A stretch of 64,000 nt of DNA from Marivirga atlantica (GTDB taxonomy: Bacteria; Bacteroidota; Bacteroidia; Cytophagales; Cyclobacteriaceae), in the NCBI RefSeq assembly GCF_016734805.1, contig NZ_JAERQG010000001.1, forward strand, positions 372,001-436,000, given 5' to 3'. The position numbers were made by a program, and so were the translations under genes. Below are positions 27,020 through 35,471 of the stretch, one piece after another; positions within the stretch are counted from its first letter, which is position 1, and every line of letters starts with the position of its first letter. The notes beneath the pieces are model-generated. The model made no database searches, was not told where the DNA came from, and saw only the letters and a program-made list of their open reading frames with translations.

Positions 27020-28072
27020 TTATGCTTCTATAAGTTCTTCTGATTCTTTCCAAACCTTTATCAGTGGTACAGCAACCATAAAATTATTAGCAGTGTTAAT
27101 AATGTCAATTTTATAGTTACCCAAATAAGCATATCGCTTTTTAATATTATCCAAGCCTGTTTTGGTAGATTTCTCAATCACCTTTTTCTTCTGAAGGTTG
27201 TTTTTAACCACAATAGATTTACCATTTTCAACATAAATGTTAATGTACAGAGGGTTCATCTTAGAAACTACATTATGCTTAATGGCATTTTCTACTAAAA
27301 TTTGAATGGTCAGTGGAGCTATATGGCAGTTTTCTAATTCATCTGCAACTTTAAAGTCAACACTCAAGTTTTCAGGGTAACGAATTTGCAACAGATATAC
27401 ATAGTTTCTCACAAACTCCAGTTCATCACCTAATTTTACAATTTCCCTTTCTTTATTCTGAAGAATATAGCGGTAAACCTCTGAGAGTTTTTCTGTAAAC
27501 TGAACTGCTACAGTCGCATCTTCTGCAATCAATGTAGTTAGAGTATTTAAACTATTAAAAAGAAAATGCGGACTCATCTGGTTTTGTAAAACCTCAAACT
27601 GTGTGCGCACCTGTTGATTTTTTAAAGCTTCATTTTGTTGAATACTTATTTTCCACTTCTCAAAGAAATAGACATTTTCATATAATGAGCCAACGATAAA
27701 TGATGCTATCACATTAATGTTAGTGTACTCAAAAAACACGGCAGGGTCTGAGAATTCATTGAGGGTATGAATATTCATGGCCCAACACATGACCGGGCTG
27801 AAAAATATTAAAAGCACCATAATAGACATTATCGTATAAATAAGCCTTTTTGCTGTACTGGATAGTTCAGGGTATTTGGTTCTGAAATGTTTGATAATGA
27901 GGTAGCAGCCGTTCCAAAAAATAGCCGTAAACAGTAAACTGTACCCAAACTCTATAAGCCACGGATCATTATCTTCAGGCTTGGCTAAAGTGATCACTAA
28001 AGCCAATAATGGTATTCCGATCCACCGAACGTATATTTCCTTTATTCCAATTTTTTTTAGCCACAACTGCAT
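27020..28072 (-). CDS. LytS-type sensor histidine kinase
   Basis: The 350-residue kinase has about four membrane helices in the first 135 residues and no recognisable extracellular sensor domain, then a short coiled segment, a His_kinase domain with H169 in QNQMSPHFLFNSLN, and an ATPase domain with ILVENAIKHN and TGLDNIKKRYAYLG. This is the class paired with LytTR regulators in Bacteroidota. It is divergent from the TonB-receptor gene across 239 bases in which I see no further gene. Confidence 0.88.
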   Translation of the reverse strand: MQLWLKKIGIKEIYVRWIGIPLLALVITLAKPEDNDPWLIEFGYSLLFTAIFWNGCYLIIKHFRTKYPELSSTAKRLIYTIMSIMVLLIFFSPVMCWAMNIHTLNEFSDPAVFFEYTNINVIASFIVGSLYENVYFFEKWKISIQQNEALKNQQVRTQFEVLQNQMSPHFLFNSLNTLTTLIAEDATVAVQFTEKLSEVYRYILQNKEREIVKLGDELEFVRNYVYLLQIRYPENLSVDFKVADELENCHIAPLTIQILVENAIKHNVVSKMNPLYINIYVENGKSIVVKNNLQKKKVIEKSTKTGLDNIKKRYAYLGNYKIDIINTANNFMVAVPLIKVWKESEELIEA

Positions 28073-28311
28073 AGAACAAAATACGCAATTATCCTTATAA
28101 GTCAGAATGCTTACTGCGGTATAGCCGTAAAAACAATGACTGAAGCAGAAAATATTACAGTTGAAGTTAGATAGGGACTTTTACAGGACCACAAATACGT
28201 TTCATCACAGTAAAAAGCATGTTCAGGTTCTTGTTGAAGTGTTCCAGTATGATTTTGATTCCCTTGTGGGGAGGGCTCATCTAATTTAGCCTCAAACAAA
28301 ATCAATCTGTC

Positions 28312-30711
28312 ATGAAAAAATTAATCTTTTTAAGTACTCTATTATTGGTTATGACAAATGCATTCGGGCAAAGTCAAACCGTAAAAGGTAGAGTAGCTGA
28401 TGCCGTTTCCGAATCTCCAATAATAGGAGCGGCCGTAGTACTGGTAGGTTCAAACCCTTTAAAGGGAGCTGTTACAGATGTTAATGGAAACTTTACTATT
28501 AGTGAAGTTCCTGTTGGCAGACAAACTTTTGCAGTTCAGTTTATAGGCTATAAAACCATTAGTATACCCAACACCTTGGTTACTGCCGGCAAAGAGGTAG
28601 TACTCAATATTATGCTGGAAGAGTCTGTTGAGCAAATGAAGCAGGTAGTGGTTACAGCCAAAGCTGACAAAGACCTCCCGCTTAATGATTTGGCAAAAGT
28701 AAGCGCCAGAACTTTCAGCCTTGAAGAGGTTACTCGTTTTTCTGGAGGTAGAAATGATGTTGCCCGATTGGCAACCTCCTTTGCAGGTGTAAGTGCACCA
28801 GATGATTCCAGAAACGATATTGTAGTGAGAGGTAATTCACCAGTTGGTTTACTATGGCGAATTGAAGGTATACCTATTGCTACTACTAATCACTTTTCTA
28901 CGCTTGGAACAACGGGCGGACCGGTAAATGCGCTAAACACTAATTTACTGCGTACCTCAGATTTTCTAACAGGAGCTTTCCCAGCAGAATATGGAAATGC
29001 TAACGCTGCAGTATTTGATGTTAATTTTAGAAATGGTAATGCAGATAAGTACGAGTTTACCGGACAAATGAGTGCCTACAGCGGATTAGAGTTTTTAGCC
29101 GAAGGACCAATCAGCAAAAAGAACAATAGCTCATTTGTGGCATCTTACCGCTATGGTATTGCCAGTCTGGCAGCAACTGGAACAAATGGAACACCGTACT
29201 ATCAGGATTTCTCTTTCAAAGTAAATTTAGGAGAAAGCAAGCTTGGTAAGTTTGAACTTTTTGGCCTTGGCGGCTTAAGTAACATAGACTTCTTTGGAGA
29301 AGAAACGGATGAAACCGACTTGTTCGCAGAAACAGATCAAAACGCATATGTGGATAATCAACTAGGCATTAGCGGGCTTTCTCACACCTTGCGATTAAGT
29401 AAGTCTGCCTATATAAAAAGTACATTAGCCGCTTCCACTAACTATAGCGCATACCTTCAGGATAACTTCATTCTTAATAACAATGACGAGGTGAGTGATA
29501 CTTACAGAGCTGTTAACGTGAGCAATAGAGAAAATAGAGTCTCTTTTACATCAAACCTCAACAAAAAATACAATGCGCAATGGAGCTTAAGGCTTGGCCT
29601 GTTAAGTGAACATTTTATTGTTGATTTCAATGTGGAAGACAGAGATAACAACCCTGATATACCTGATGAGAATAATGATGGTATTCCTGACTATTTTATT
29701 TCGGCAACTGACATAAACGACACCTATCAAATTCATCAATTATACGGGCAAACCGAATATAAATTAACTGATGATTTCAGTGTTACTGCAGGCTTACATA
29801 GTCAGTATCATTCCTACACCGAAGCATTTGCTTTAGAGCCAAGAGCAGCGGCCAGCTGGCAATCCAACAATGTAAGCAGATGGAGTTTGGCATACGGATT
29901 ACACGCTCAGGCTGTGCCTTCTCCCATTCTTTTTTATGAAGAAAGGCTTTCTGATGGTAGCTACGAGAGAACCAATAGTGATTTGGGATTTATGAAAAGT
30001 CATCACTTTGTACTTGGCTATGACAGAACTTTGGGAAGCAACTGGCGCCTGAAAGCTGAGGCTTATTATCAAAGCTTGTTTGACATTCCTGTTGAAGGCA
30101 CGGCCTCAAGCTATTCAGTTTTAAATGAAGGCGCTGGTTTCGTTTTTGAAAACAAAGGGTCATTAGTAAATGAAGGTACTGGCACTAATTATGGTTTGGA
30201 ACTAACACTTGAGAAATTCTTCAGCAAAGGATACTACTTACTACTAACAAATTCATTGTTTGAATCAACCTATAAGGGTAGCGATGGCATTGAAAGAAAT
30301 ACTGCTTTTAACAACAACTATGTTGGCAATATGCTTTTCGGAAAAGAATGGAAGTTCGGAGACGATAGTAGGCATGCACTTACTTTTGATACCAAGTTCA
30401 CTACATCGGGTGGAAAATGGTTTACCCCTATAGATTTGGAAGCGACACGTGCTAATGGTGGTAATGAAGTTTTAATGAATGAAAGAGCTTTCTCACAACA
30501 ATATGATGATTACTTAAGGCTAGATGTAAAATTTGGGGTTAGACTCAATAGTAAAAAGCGAAATGTTTCTCATCAGTTCTTCGTGGACTTACAAAATGTG
30601 ACCAATCGAAAGAATGAGTTTGTAAGAAGATACAGTGAAAATGCTGATGAAATCAATAGTGTTTACCAAATAGGTTTCTTCCCTGATGTATTATATCGAA
30701 TTCAATTCTAA
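28312..30711 (+). CDS. TonB-dependent receptor with carboxypeptidase-regulatory-like domain
   Basis: The 799-residue outer-membrane transporter has a signal peptide (about 1-20, ending NAFGQ), a CarboxypepD_reg-like beta-sandwich (about 24-112, VKGRVADAVSESPIIGAAVV), a plug domain (about 130-250, with IVVRGNSPVGLLWRIEGIPI) and a 22-strand-type barrel ending YRIQF. A stretch at about 443-455 (IPDENNDGIPDYF) looks like a calcium-binding loop. The ligand is unknown; there is no SusD partner. It is followed 11 bases later by a 71-residue gene and may be controlled by the divergent LytS/LytTR pair. Confidence 0.9.
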   Translation: MKKLIFLSTLLLVMTNAFGQSQTVKGRVADAVSESPIIGAAVVLVGSNPLKGAVTDVNGNFTISEVPVGRQTFAVQFIGYKTISIPNTLVTAGKEVVLNIMLEESVEQMKQVVVTAKADKDLPLNDLAKVSARTFSLEEVTRFSGGRNDVARLATSFAGVSAPDDSRNDIVVRGNSPVGLLWRIEGIPIATTNHFSTLGTTGGPVNALNTNLLRTSDFLTGAFPAEYGNANAAVFDVNFRNGNADKYEFTGQMSAYSGLEFLAEGPISKKNNSSFVASYRYGIASLAATGTNGTPYYQDFSFKVNLGESKLGKFELFGLGGLSNIDFFGEETDETDLFAETDQNAYVDNQLGISGLSHTLRLSKSAYIKSTLAASTNYSAYLQDNFILNNNDEVSDTYRAVNVSNRENRVSFTSNLNKKYNAQWSLRLGLLSEHFIVDFNVEDRDNNPDIPDENNDGIPDYFISATDINDTYQIHQLYGQTEYKLTDDFSVTAGLHSQYHSYTEAFALEPRAAASWQSNNVSRWSLAYGLHAQAVPSPILFYEERLSDGSYERTNSDLGFMKSHHFVLGYDRTLGSNWRLKAEAYYQSLFDIPVEGTASSYSVLNEGAGFVFENKGSLVNEGTGTNYGLELTLEKFFSKGYYLLLTNSLFESTYKGSDGIERNTAFNNNYVGNMLFGKEWKFGDDSRHALTFDTKFTTSGGKWFTPIDLEATRANGGNEVLMNERAFSQQYDDYLRLDVKFGVRLNSKKRNVSHQFFVDLQNVTNRKNEFVRRYSENADEINSVYQIGFFPDVLYRIQF

Positions 30712-30722
30712 TGCTTTAAAAA

Positions 30723-30938
30723 ATGATAGAAGTATTTACAACAAGTTTAAGAGAAAGCATGAATATTACAATGCTTGAAAGTTGGCTAATGATACTGTTT
30801 CCAAATCTGGAATTCAACTCGGACTTAGCAGACCAGGAACATGTCTTAAGAGTTCATTCCTCAAATGAGCCGATCAATAATGATGAGATAATGGCTTTCA
30901 CGAAAAGTCTGGGATATGATATTCAAATACTAGAATAG
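30723..30938 (+). CDS. Small protein downstream of the TonB receptor, ferredoxin-like pattern
   Basis: The 71-residue protein starts 11 bases after the TonB-receptor stop and is followed by a terminator, so it is very likely the last gene of a two-gene operon. The strand-helix-strand-strand-helix-strand pattern (IEVFTTSL, then a helix, HVLRVHSS, INNDEIMAFTKSLG, YDIQILE) resembles small heavy-metal-associated folds, but the metal-binding CxxC is absent. A role as a binding or regulatory partner of the receptor system is possible but only inferred. I do not recognise a named family. Confidence 0.7.
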   Translation: MIEVFTTSLRESMNITMLESWLMILFPNLEFNSDLADQEHVLRVHSSNEPINNDEIMAFTKSLGYDIQILE

Positions 30939-30968
30939 CTAGGGTAGTTTTGATTTGTTTGAATGATG

Positions 30969-30993
30969 GCCCGGCATTAGTCGGGCTTTTTTT
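30969..30993 (+). terminator. Rho-independent terminator after the receptor operon
   Basis: GCCCG pairs with CGGGC over an 8-base loop and is followed by eight T, 30 bases after the stop of the 71-residue gene. Confidence 0.8.
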
Positions 30994-31034
30994 CTGAACA
31001 ACAACGGCTCTACTAAAAGAATAACACAACATTC

Positions 31035-31066
31035 TTGCTGCTGATTTAAACCAATTTTTATCTTTG
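31035..31066 (+). promoter_or_regulatory. Bacteroidota-type promoter of the NmrA-like gene
   Basis: TTG at 31035-31037 and TATCTTTG at 31059-31066 are separated by 21 bases and match the -33/-7 consensus of Bacteroidota. The ATG follows 16 bases after the -7 box. This is the best full promoter match I found in the window. Confidence 0.5.
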
Positions 31067-31082
31067 TGGAAAAAGAAAACAC

Positions 31083-31898
31083 ATGACCATCGGGATATTA
31101 TCTGCTGAAAGCAAACTAGCTAACAAACTCATTAACACCTTGGCCACTCAAGATGCCCTTGAAATAATTGCAATTACTGATGAGGTTAAGGATGACGCCA
31201 AAAAACTTGAAGCGGCTTTCACGGATATCGATACACTAGCTTTCATCCCCGATTATGACCAACTGGATGCAAAGTTAGTGCAACACATGGCTGTAATAGA
31301 TGCCGCTAAAAAAGCAGGTGTTAAAAAAGTGGTTTATGTGAGCATGATTGGTGAAGAGAATAAAACAGCTATTGCTCCTGTTGTGGCTATTCATAGAAAA
31401 ACCGAGGAACTACTGGCTCAATCAGGTTTAGCTTATGTTATTTTAAGAAGTGGTTTATACATAGGGGCAGAATTAGATTACATTCCTGAATATAGGAAAA
31501 TAGCCAAGATTGAAAACTGTGCCGGAACGGGTCTATGCAGCTATACCAGCAGAACAGAAGTAGCAGAAGCGCTATTACACACCATTACCAAAAGCGATTT
31601 TGATGGGCAAACACTCAATGTGGCTGGTGAAGGTATCACTCAAACGCAGTTAGCTGATTTTATCAATGATGTTTATGGGCTCGATTTGGCTTTTGAGAAT
31701 ATTAGTGTTGAAAAATATTCTCATTTAAGAGCAGAGGCACTAGGCGAAAAATTTGGCAGACTGTTGGCCGGCATTCATGAAAGCATCAAAGTAGGTGATT
31801 TTAATGTCACTTCGGATTTCGAGAAGATTACAGGACACCCTCACAAAAACGTACTTCAGTTGATTACAGAGTATAAGTATGAAAATAGTGAGCACTAA
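31083..31898 (+). CDS. NmrA-like NAD(P)-binding protein (SDR family)
   Basis: The 271-residue protein has an atypical SDR/NmrA fold. The N-terminal nucleotide site is degenerate (ILSAESKLANKLI rather than GxxGxxG). The strand VKKVVYVSMIG (about 80-90), the helix KTEELLAQSGLAYVILRSGLYIG split around 105-127, and the C-terminal GQTLNVAGEG follow the pattern of QorB/azoreductase-like NmrA proteins. Family members reduce quinones or act as redox sensors; here the function is open. It is a single gene with its own promoter, and its stop lies within a perfect inverted repeat. Confidence 0.78.
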   Translation: MTIGILSAESKLANKLINTLATQDALEIIAITDEVKDDAKKLEAAFTDIDTLAFIPDYDQLDAKLVQHMAVIDAAKKAGVKKVVYVSMIGEENKTAIAPVVAIHRKTEELLAQSGLAYVILRSGLYIGAELDYIPEYRKIAKIENCAGTGLCSYTSRTEVAEALLHTITKSDFDGQTLNVAGEGITQTQLADFINDVYGLDLAFENISVEKYSHLRAEALGEKFGRLLAGIHESIKVGDFNVTSDFEKITGHPHKNVLQLITEYKYENSEH

Positions 31899-31915
31899 AA
31901 ATAAGTGCTCACTAA
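31887..31915. terminator. Perfect 10-bp hairpin spanning the stop of the NmrA-like gene
   Basis: TAGTGAGCAC pairs perfectly with GTGCTCACTA over a 9-base loop. It contains the stop codon of the NmrA-like gene and ends 11 bases before the convergent SprB-repeat gene. There is no strong T-run, so termination in either direction is possible but not assured. Confidence 0.5.
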
Positions 31916-31925
31916 ATAGAATAGT

Positions 31926-34900
31926 TTAATTTTTAATCATTAATCGGTGAACCATTGGCTCAGCATTAGTACTGCTGATATGAATAAAGTAAGTTCCTGT
32001 TGTAACCGAGTTTATTGGTAAGGCTAATGGTTGACGTAAATCATTCGAATCTCCTTTTGCCAAGGTAGTAATTAAGTTACCTGCCCCATCATACAAACTA
32101 ACAGAGTAAACTGTTTCTTTATTTAGTAAAGAAGTATCAATATATATGTATTCACTTGCCGGGTTCGGATATATATCAATTCCTCCAATTGAGCTTCTTT
32201 GCGTTGCTAAGCATTCTTCTTCTACCTGCTCAGTTATTACACATTGAGCAGCTTTATAAGCAACTAGTGGCGACCAGCAATTAATATTGCATGAACCATC
32301 AGAAGTAAAGCTGATACTAAACTGAAATTGATCTCCTGCCTCCTTGAAGTTAGGTATATCATCAATTTTGATTCCTGTTAATCCAGTTGTAGGATCATTT
32401 TTCACATACTCCATTTTCCAACCTTCGGAATTAGAATAGTTTGTTAAAGTCACACATTCAGGTAGCTGCAATGTCAAGTGACTAAGGTCAAAACTGCATA
32501 CTTCATAAATGTCAACTGCGAAATTATAATTGTAAATTTCATCGTCTACAGAAGCCTCAGTTATGATGGTAGTAAAGCAGTCTGTGCATTCTTTATCTTC
32601 ATCAGAACCACCATTATTTCCGTCATCTTCCTCATCATCAGCGTCTCCGTCTTCTGAATCGCTATCGCCATCATCTTCATCATTGTCATCTTCGCTATCA
32701 TCTCCATCTTCACTATCACTATCGCCATCATCGTCTCCTGAGTCGTCACCCGATCCATCATCGTCTGAGTTATCGTCACTATCATCTCCTCCGTTATCGT
32801 CAGAGTCATCCGAGTCATCATCACTGTCACTATCATCGGAATCATCATCACTCGAATCATCATTATTTGGAACGCAAGCCTGCGTTTGATAGCTGCAGCT
32901 ACTAGTACAGCCGTTAGCATTGGTAATGATTAAAGTAAAAGTAGCCATACTGCTATCTGAACCTGCTGTAAAGTAAATTCCTTCACCATTAGTCGCAGAT
33001 GTTATTGTCCAGGTTGTATCCTGCGAGCTCACTGTCCACTCATAGCTTACAACATCACCCGTATAGGTAGTGTAAAGAAAATTGTTGGTTGAATTACAAT
33101 CAAATGTAGCTGAGTCGGCTACGATGCTACAGGAAATTTGCTCAGGCTCTTCAATGGTTAAATTATAAGTTTGCTCAGCGGAACATCCATTGGCATCAGT
33201 TACTAGGACAGTATAAGTTTCCTCCTCCAGGTTATCAATTAACTGGGTAGAGTCTCCAGTATTCCAAAAATAAGTATATGGTGAAGTTCCTCCATTTGCA
33301 GTTGCTGAAAGTGAATAGTTGATGCTATCACCGCAACCTGTTGAGCTTTCCTGAATATTAACTGAAAAGCTTTCTTGCTCGTCTATAACAAAAGTTCGAC
33401 TAGCCGTACATCCGCTGGCATCAGTAATATCTAGCGTATAAGTACCTGCTGATAAGCTATCTATATTTTGCGTTGTGTCACCAGTATTCCAAACATAACT
33501 GATAGGTTCTTGTGCATAATAGATTCTTGTTGTAATACTACCAAGATTATTACAAACTACTGGGTCGGTGCTTCCAACTATGTAGGGGCTTCTTTGTCTC
33601 ACATAAGTACTAGCACTTGCTGTACATCCGCTTGCATCAGTAACAGTTACTGAATAAGTGCCCTCAGGTATATTTTGAAGGTTTTGGGTAGTATCTCCTG
33701 TATTCCAACTATATGTAAATGGTGCTGTGCCTCCATCAACGTAAAGCCTTACCTCTGCTATTGAATCATTATTACAATTGGTATAAGAACCGTAAGCTCT
33801 GGCGCTTAAGGTGTTATTTGCACTTAACGTATAGGTCTCGGAAACATAACAACCGGCACTATCTGTAACGGTAACCTCATATTGACCCGAAGAAAGATCC
33901 GTAATTTCACTTGCTGTAGATCCGTTTGACCAAAGGTACGAGTAAGGAGCAGAATCTCCGGCAACACTCACAGATATACTTCCACCATTACCAGAACAAC
34001 CTGGTTGGCTAATTTCTTCAACTATGTTTAGGTTTAATGTATTACTTAATGTGAAACTTTTAGAGGCTGTACATCCATTAGCATCCATCACAGAAAGAAT
34101 ATAAGTTCCTTCATTTAGATCCGCTATTGCATTTGTACTATCGCCTGTGTTCCAGCTGTATTCATAAGGAGCAACACCACCTGTCACATCTGCATTAATC
34201 GCACCATTTGAAGAGATGTTGCAATAAGGGTTTACAACGGTTTCACTAATATTTATAGCTTCTGGAGCGGTAATCTCTACCGTTCCTTCAATTTCCTGAC
34301 TATCTGCTGAAATAACATGATAGGTGTAAATACCTTTACTCAATTGTGTAATTATAGAATCTGATTCACCGTTTGACCAGGTGATATTGTAAGGTGTTTC
34401 TCCTCCAGAAATACTTAAATAAGCTTCCCCATCTTGATCATTAGCACAGGATAATTCTCTTCCTTGAGCAGTTACTTCAAGTGGCTTTATACAGTTGGCA
34501 TCTATGGTGTCTCTAAATACACATGTACCAGCTTTATAGGCAATAGCAGGGCTAATACAAGTAACATCACCACAACCGGAAGGACAAAAAGTAAAGTTTA
34601 CTGTAAACGATTCTAATGAACTTTCATCACCAAACTCTTGAATTTCATCAACCTTTAAACCGCCTAAGCCTGTTGTTGGATCAACTGTATTAAGTGACAT
34701 AGGCCAGTTCTCAGAATTAGAAGCATTCGAAACTATACCGCAACCTAAATCTAGTGAGTAATGACTTAGCGCTGGTGAGCATACTCCTTTAAAACTTACT
34801 TCTATCTCATATTCAATGCATCCCCCCTCTAACTCTGTCAAGCTTATGATCTCGCTTGTGAAGCAGTTATCATCGCAGCTTGGGGGAGTTGATGTTGAAG

Positions 34901-34988
34901 CAAAACTTTTCGAAGTCAGAAAAATTAACGCTGCGATAACAAGTATGTAATAGATTAAAGATCTCCAATTAACTGAAATGTGCTGCAT
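31926..34988 (-). CDS. SprB-repeat surface protein with Asp/Ser tract and T9SS sorting domain
   Basis: The 1020-residue secreted protein has a signal segment (about 11-30), an unrecognised Cys-containing domain (about 38-166), six SprB-like repeats (about 170-615; each has a core such as APYEYSWNTGDST and ends GTYxxxVTDxxGC), a PKD-like domain (about 615-705), an Asp/Ser/Glu tract (about 706-800), a second copy of the first domain (801-927) and a T9SS type A sorting domain (about 934-1020, IDIYPNPASEYIYID). The two copies share DPTTGL, the K(V/I)D motif and A-Y-K-A. SprB is the gliding adhesin of Flavobacterium; adhesion or matrix binding is the inferred role. It is a single gene with its own predicted promoter. 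Confidence 0.88.
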   Translation of the reverse strand: MQHISVNWRSLIYYILVIAALIFLTSKSFASTSTPPSCDDNCFTSEIISLTELEGGCIEYEIEVSFKGVCSPALSHYSLDLGCGIVSNASNSENWPMSLNTVDPTTGLGGLKVDEIQEFGDESSLESFTVNFTFCPSGCGDVTCISPAIAYKAGTCVFRDTIDANCIKPLEVTAQGRELSCANDQDGEAYLSISGGETPYNITWSNGESDSIITQLSKGIYTYHVISADSQEIEGTVEITAPEAINISETVVNPYCNISSNGAINADVTGGVAPYEYSWNTGDSTNAIADLNEGTYILSVMDANGCTASKSFTLSNTLNLNIVEEISQPGCSGNGGSISVSVAGDSAPYSYLWSNGSTASEITDLSSGQYEVTVTDSAGCYVSETYTLSANNTLSARAYGSYTNCNNDSIAEVRLYVDGGTAPFTYSWNTGDTTQNLQNIPEGTYSVTVTDASGCTASASTYVRQRSPYIVGSTDPVVCNNLGSITTRIYYAQEPISYVWNTGDTTQNIDSLSAGTYTLDITDASGCTASRTFVIDEQESFSVNIQESSTGCGDSINYSLSATANGGTSPYTYFWNTGDSTQLIDNLEEETYTVLVTDANGCSAEQTYNLTIEEPEQISCSIVADSATFDCNSTNNFLYTTYTGDVVSYEWTVSSQDTTWTITSATNGEGIYFTAGSDSSMATFTLIITNANGCTSSCSYQTQACVPNNDDSSDDDSDDSDSDDDSDDSDDNGGDDSDDNSDDDGSGDDSGDDDGDSDSEDGDDSEDDNDEDDGDSDSEDGDADDEEDDGNNGGSDEDKECTDCFTTIITEASVDDEIYNYNFAVDIYEVCSFDLSHLTLQLPECVTLTNYSNSEGWKMEYVKNDPTTGLTGIKIDDIPNFKEAGDQFQFSISFTSDGSCNINCWSPLVAYKAAQCVITEQVEEECLATQRSSIGGIDIYPNPASEYIYIDTSLLNKETVYSVSLYDGAGNLITTLAKGDSNDLRQPLALPINSVTTGTYFIHISSTNAEPMVHRLMIKN
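32589..32873. repeat. Low-complexity DNA encoding the Asp/Ser tract
   Basis: This stretch is a run of degenerate ATC/TCA/GTC-type triplets on the plus strand that encode Asp, Ser and Glu on the minus strand. Within it a DGDSDSEDGD block occurs twice. Mixed synonymous codons show it is not a freshly expanded pure triplet array. Its length could still vary between strains by slippage or recombination. Antisense frames here yield Ser-rich ORFs that are artefacts. Confidence 0.8.
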
Positions 34989-35471
34989 GTCCCCTTTTAA
35001 GTTTGGTGAACAACAAACATACTGAAGCCTTTACTCATCTTTAAATCAGACGTGTTTATCGAGCGTAATGCTTTGTTAGTAGATCATTAAATTAATCAGA
35101 TTGTAACCGCTTGTTGGTATGTTCTTACATGGATTTCCTAAATAATACGTTTTTAACAAAACCTATTTTGTCGGTTAGCAGTGTTATTTCAATGATTAAG
35201 CCCCGAAATCTTTCGACAAAACTTACTTCTGGTGGTTTTGTACTGCATATTAAACACAATAACCTCTCAGTTGACGCTGAAACCGCTGAACACCTTAAAT
35301 GCACAGTTATCGCAATTTCTTTTGAAATGCTGTTTTAAACGCTGATATTAAATAGTTATAGCGATAATAAAGTACATAATTAGTAACTGTCCTTTTATCG
35401 CTCTTGTTACTTGTTATTAATACCCCTTAACAAGAATTGAAGAATGCATAACCTAAAACCCATAATATAGA
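34989..35471. other. 483-base intergenic region between divergent large surface-protein genes
   Basis: The region separates the divergent SprB-repeat and Asp-box genes. The minus strand has a -7 box (35014-35021) for the SprB-repeat gene. I see no matching box for the Asp-box gene. A 75-codon ORF at 35111-35338 has no signal peptide and no recognisable family, and I do not call it. No tRNA, repeat or insertion element is visible. Confidence 0.5.
35014..35021 (-). promoter_or_regulatory. Candidate -7 box for the SprB-repeat gene
   Basis: The minus strand reads TATGTTTG, matching TAnnTTTG, 25 bases before the start codon. No TTG is seen at 19-21 bases upstream. Confidence 0.35.

Noticed and set aside
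28111-28305. 64-codon minus-strand ORF between the LytS gene and the TonB-receptor gene
   Set aside because: It begins almost at the receptor start and fills the shared promoter region. Composition is not convincing and no family is seen.
32561-32920. Ser-rich and Met/Thr-rich ORFs overlapping the Asp/Ser tract
   Set aside because: They are other frames of the low-complexity DNA and have no independent support.
35111-35338. 75-codon ORF in the gap between the two large surface-protein genes
   Set aside because: No recognisable family, no signal peptide, no promoter box or start signal. It may be chance in AT-rich intergenic DNA.
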